Source: Embiotoca jacksoni (taxonomy: Eukaryota > Chordata > Actinopteri > Embiotocidae). Taken from it: 64,000 nucleotides of DNA. Location: positions 1,548,501-1,612,500 of the forward strand of contig JAKOON010000023.1 of NCBI GenBank assembly GCA_022577435.1, read 5' to 3'. Under the pieces are notes generated by a model that was given only the letters and a program-made list of their open reading frames with translations, did no database searches and was not told the origin of the DNA. Below, in pieces: positions 62,088-64,000 of this stretch (its first letter is position 1; every line of letters starts with the position of its first letter). Made by a program: the position numbers and the translations under genes.

Positions 62088-62104
62088 TGTTGCCATCTGG
62101 TGGA
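62088..62104 (-). promoter_or_regulatory. CTCF-like motif
   Basis: The minus strand reads CCACCAGATGGCAAC, close to the remembered CTCF core CCA(C/G)(C/T)AG(A/G)(G/T)GGC. It sits between onecut3 and the candidate gene at 63.5 kb, where a boundary would make sense. Confidence 0.35.
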
Positions 62105-63542
62105 ATGAAAGTAAAACTACGTGGACCCCCTCGCCCCTATACGTTTGTGTACTTGTGGTCTGGGCGGCTTTCGATTAAAGTAAATCTTAAAATTCCCATC
62201 AAGACCAATGCCAGGATTTTAGAAATGCCAAAGTCCTGTCAATGCAGACCCCACCACGCTCTGAAAAGCTCAAACAAACCAAAAAGCAAGTCTCAAATTT
62301 TCATTTGGATTTCTCAAATTAGATTTATTCAGTGAACTCAAACATAATTTCAGTAAATTTATTTTCCCAACATGAAGGTTTAAATGCTGCCTTATAGCCC
62401 TGCAGACTGCCAGGAATAAAAACTATGAAAATATTGGAAGCTGCTTTTTTAAAAATGTCCAAAAAATCAGAACAAGCATTTAAACGTAGAGTGCAACCTG
62501 CCACCCCAAAGTAAAATGTCTAAAATATTTAGATTATTTGGAGTTGCCATGTTTCATATGTCAATGCAGTTGCCATTTCCTTGAATTGTATTTTCCAAAC
62601 CATGTTTCAAAGCTTTCTCCAAACAGTAAGGAACAAACTTCTGTTGTGAAAGTGCATATTTTTATGTATTTATTTATTGGTCAAAAAGTAGTCAATTTAA
62701 ATTGGTACATAGCATCTACACACTTAAATCAGACTATGAAGGTCTCAATAGTTTCTCAGATTGTAGAAATTGCATACAATAATGCACTTCCATCCTCATA
62801 GCAACAGTTTATGGATAGTGCAGGGTCTCTCTAACATTATAACACTTTAGCAGCACTCAAGCATTTTTTTTTTTATCACAGCATGGAAGCCACTAGCTTC
62901 ATCATAAGCTTTGTTTTATCAGTGTTTGGTGATTATTATTTGTATGGCAGACAGTGCATTTTTAAATACATGTTTTATTGATAATAGTTCAAAATTATGT
63001 GACAATGCATAGTTTATGTAATAAACTCGATATTAAACTCGATAATAATCCCCCACAGACATCACAGCGCTTAAGACATCCAGATTCAGGTAAAAACCCT
63101 GTTATGACCCCTCTGGATGAAGCATAGGCCATTAAAATTAGTTTTCGGTGTTTGGTCTGCAAGAACTTGTCTCACCTGAACTAAACTTAATTAAAAAAAA
63201 AAAATAAGTAAAACATTTATTTACTGATGTCCCAATTCATGACAGAAATCTTGTTTGCTAACCAGAATAAAAAAAAAAAAGGCAGAACCACCTATGTGAT
63301 TGTCTATTCATCCGGTCTGAATCAACAACTACTCACGAAGCGGTTGTTCCTCGTTTTTCTTTGTGATGAAAAGGCATTATAACATAATGTCTCAAGGATG
63401 AACAGATAGTCAATGAATAGTTCTCTGCATCAAACAAAACAGTGTAAATATACTGTCCTCAAACCTCGGCGACCAATGCATTAGATCAGTTATGTGTGCA
63501 CACAATATAAAAGACCATGGAACAGTCTAACTCTACGCATAC

Positions 63543-63622
63543 CTCTGTGCGTGGGCCACCGTGCTCCGCTCCTCCACAGCCGGTTCTGGTATTGGCACCG
63601 TAAGCTCCTGCGTCCTATCCAT
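63543..63622 (-). CDS. Candidate first coding exon of an unrecognised minus-strand gene
   Basis: From ATG at 63622-63620 the minus strand reads MDRTQELTVPIPEPAVEERS then TVAHAQ, and ends at a plausible donor, CAGAG|gtatgc. A possible acceptor (ctccttcag) lies just upstream of the ATG. About 230 bases further upstream is CCGGAAG, an ETS-type promoter motif (63845-63853). The next good acceptor on this strand is ttcctccacag at 61931. The sequence after it stays open for about 70 codons in the required phase (RLKANQHDRQIHCIAEIKIR) but turns low-complexity. I do not recognise the product. The transcript would converge on onecut3. Confidence 0.35.
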
Positions 63623-63699
63623 GATGTTTTGACAGGTACTGAAGGAGTTAGATTTTTTTATTACTTCAAGCTTCTGAGGTGTTTAACCCAGGAGTGACC

Positions 63700-63880
63700 C
63701 TGCTACGTTACGCGGAGTAAATCATCTGCCAGCTGTTCCTTCGTTTGCAAAATTGCTTTTTGTTGTATCCACAGTTCATAAATGTTTCTAGCGATAAAGC
63801 AACACAACACAAACTTTAGCGCCACGGCGTTCAGAAAATGTTTGTTCTTCCGGGGTCAAACACCTGACAACAACAGTGAC
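63700..63880 (-). promoter_or_regulatory. Putative promoter of the minus-strand candidate gene
   Basis: CCGGAAG (ETS/GABP-type) on the minus strand near 63850, with a locally raised CpG count (CGCGGAG, GCGCCACGGCG), upstream of the candidate exon. Inferred from composition and motif only. Confidence 0.3.
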
Positions 63881-64000
63881 CTTCCTACCTGGTATACCTG
63901 AGCTTCAGACATGAGAACAGCGACGTCCAGTGGACACACAGTGAATAACAATGATGCATCGTTTTTGGCTCATTATTTGGCAATTTCATTGTTTATATTG

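Noticed and set aside
1..64000. CRISPR arrays, bacterial operons, phage or viral genes
   Set aside because: None seen. All regular repeats are simple tandem microsatellites, and all coding content is vertebrate or DNA-transposon derived.

Overview
The window is teleost (ray-finned fish) nuclear DNA. It has multi-exon genes with GT-AG introns, many (CA)n, (AT)n and poly-A/T tracts, decayed Tc1-like and hAT-like DNA transposons, and three vertebrate developmental or signalling genes whose human counterparts all lie on chromosome 19p13.3 (TCF3, MAP2K2, ONECUT3). I saw no bacterial features, CRISPR array or viral gene.

Layout. (1) 1-20.6 kb, minus strand: the 5' half of tcf3 (E2A, class I bHLH E-protein). 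Twelve coding exons encode about 343 residues. They cover AD1, the nuclear localisation segment and the AD2 core. The bHLH end lies beyond the left edge. Its introns hold a Tc1 transposase scrap, a 1.57-kb inverted-repeat element, a decayed hAT element with a BED-finger relic, and homopolymer tracts. (2) 24.1-30.1 kb, minus strand: a complete 11-exon map2k2 (MEK2) encoding 395 residues. (3) 30.17-30.57 kb: a pentanucleotide TTATA/TTATG array. (4) 31.9-37.5 kb, minus strand: a decayed slc22a (OCTN-type transporter) pseudogene with an in-frame stop and several frameshifts. A Tc1-like element with recognisable terminal repeats sits inside it. (5) 37.5-46.5 kb: a gene-poor interval with one dispersed repeat and several candidate conserved regulatory blocks (RFX X-box, ONECUT-type sites). 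(6) 46.7-about 61.5 kb, plus strand: complete two-exon onecut3 (479 residues; CUT domain in exon 1, homeodomain in exon 2) with an 8.9-kb intron and probably a long 3' UTR. (7) 61.6-63.9 kb: a candidate first coding exon of an unrecognised minus-strand gene convergent with onecut3, with an ETS-type promoter motif.

The three intact genes are not an operon or a pathway: Tcf3 and Onecut3 are nuclear DNA-binding regulators and Map2k2 is a cytoplasmic ERK-pathway kinase. All exon boundaries were placed by hand from reading frame, splice consensus and remembered family sequence. Every intact coding exon joins in phase. No transcript evidence was available.
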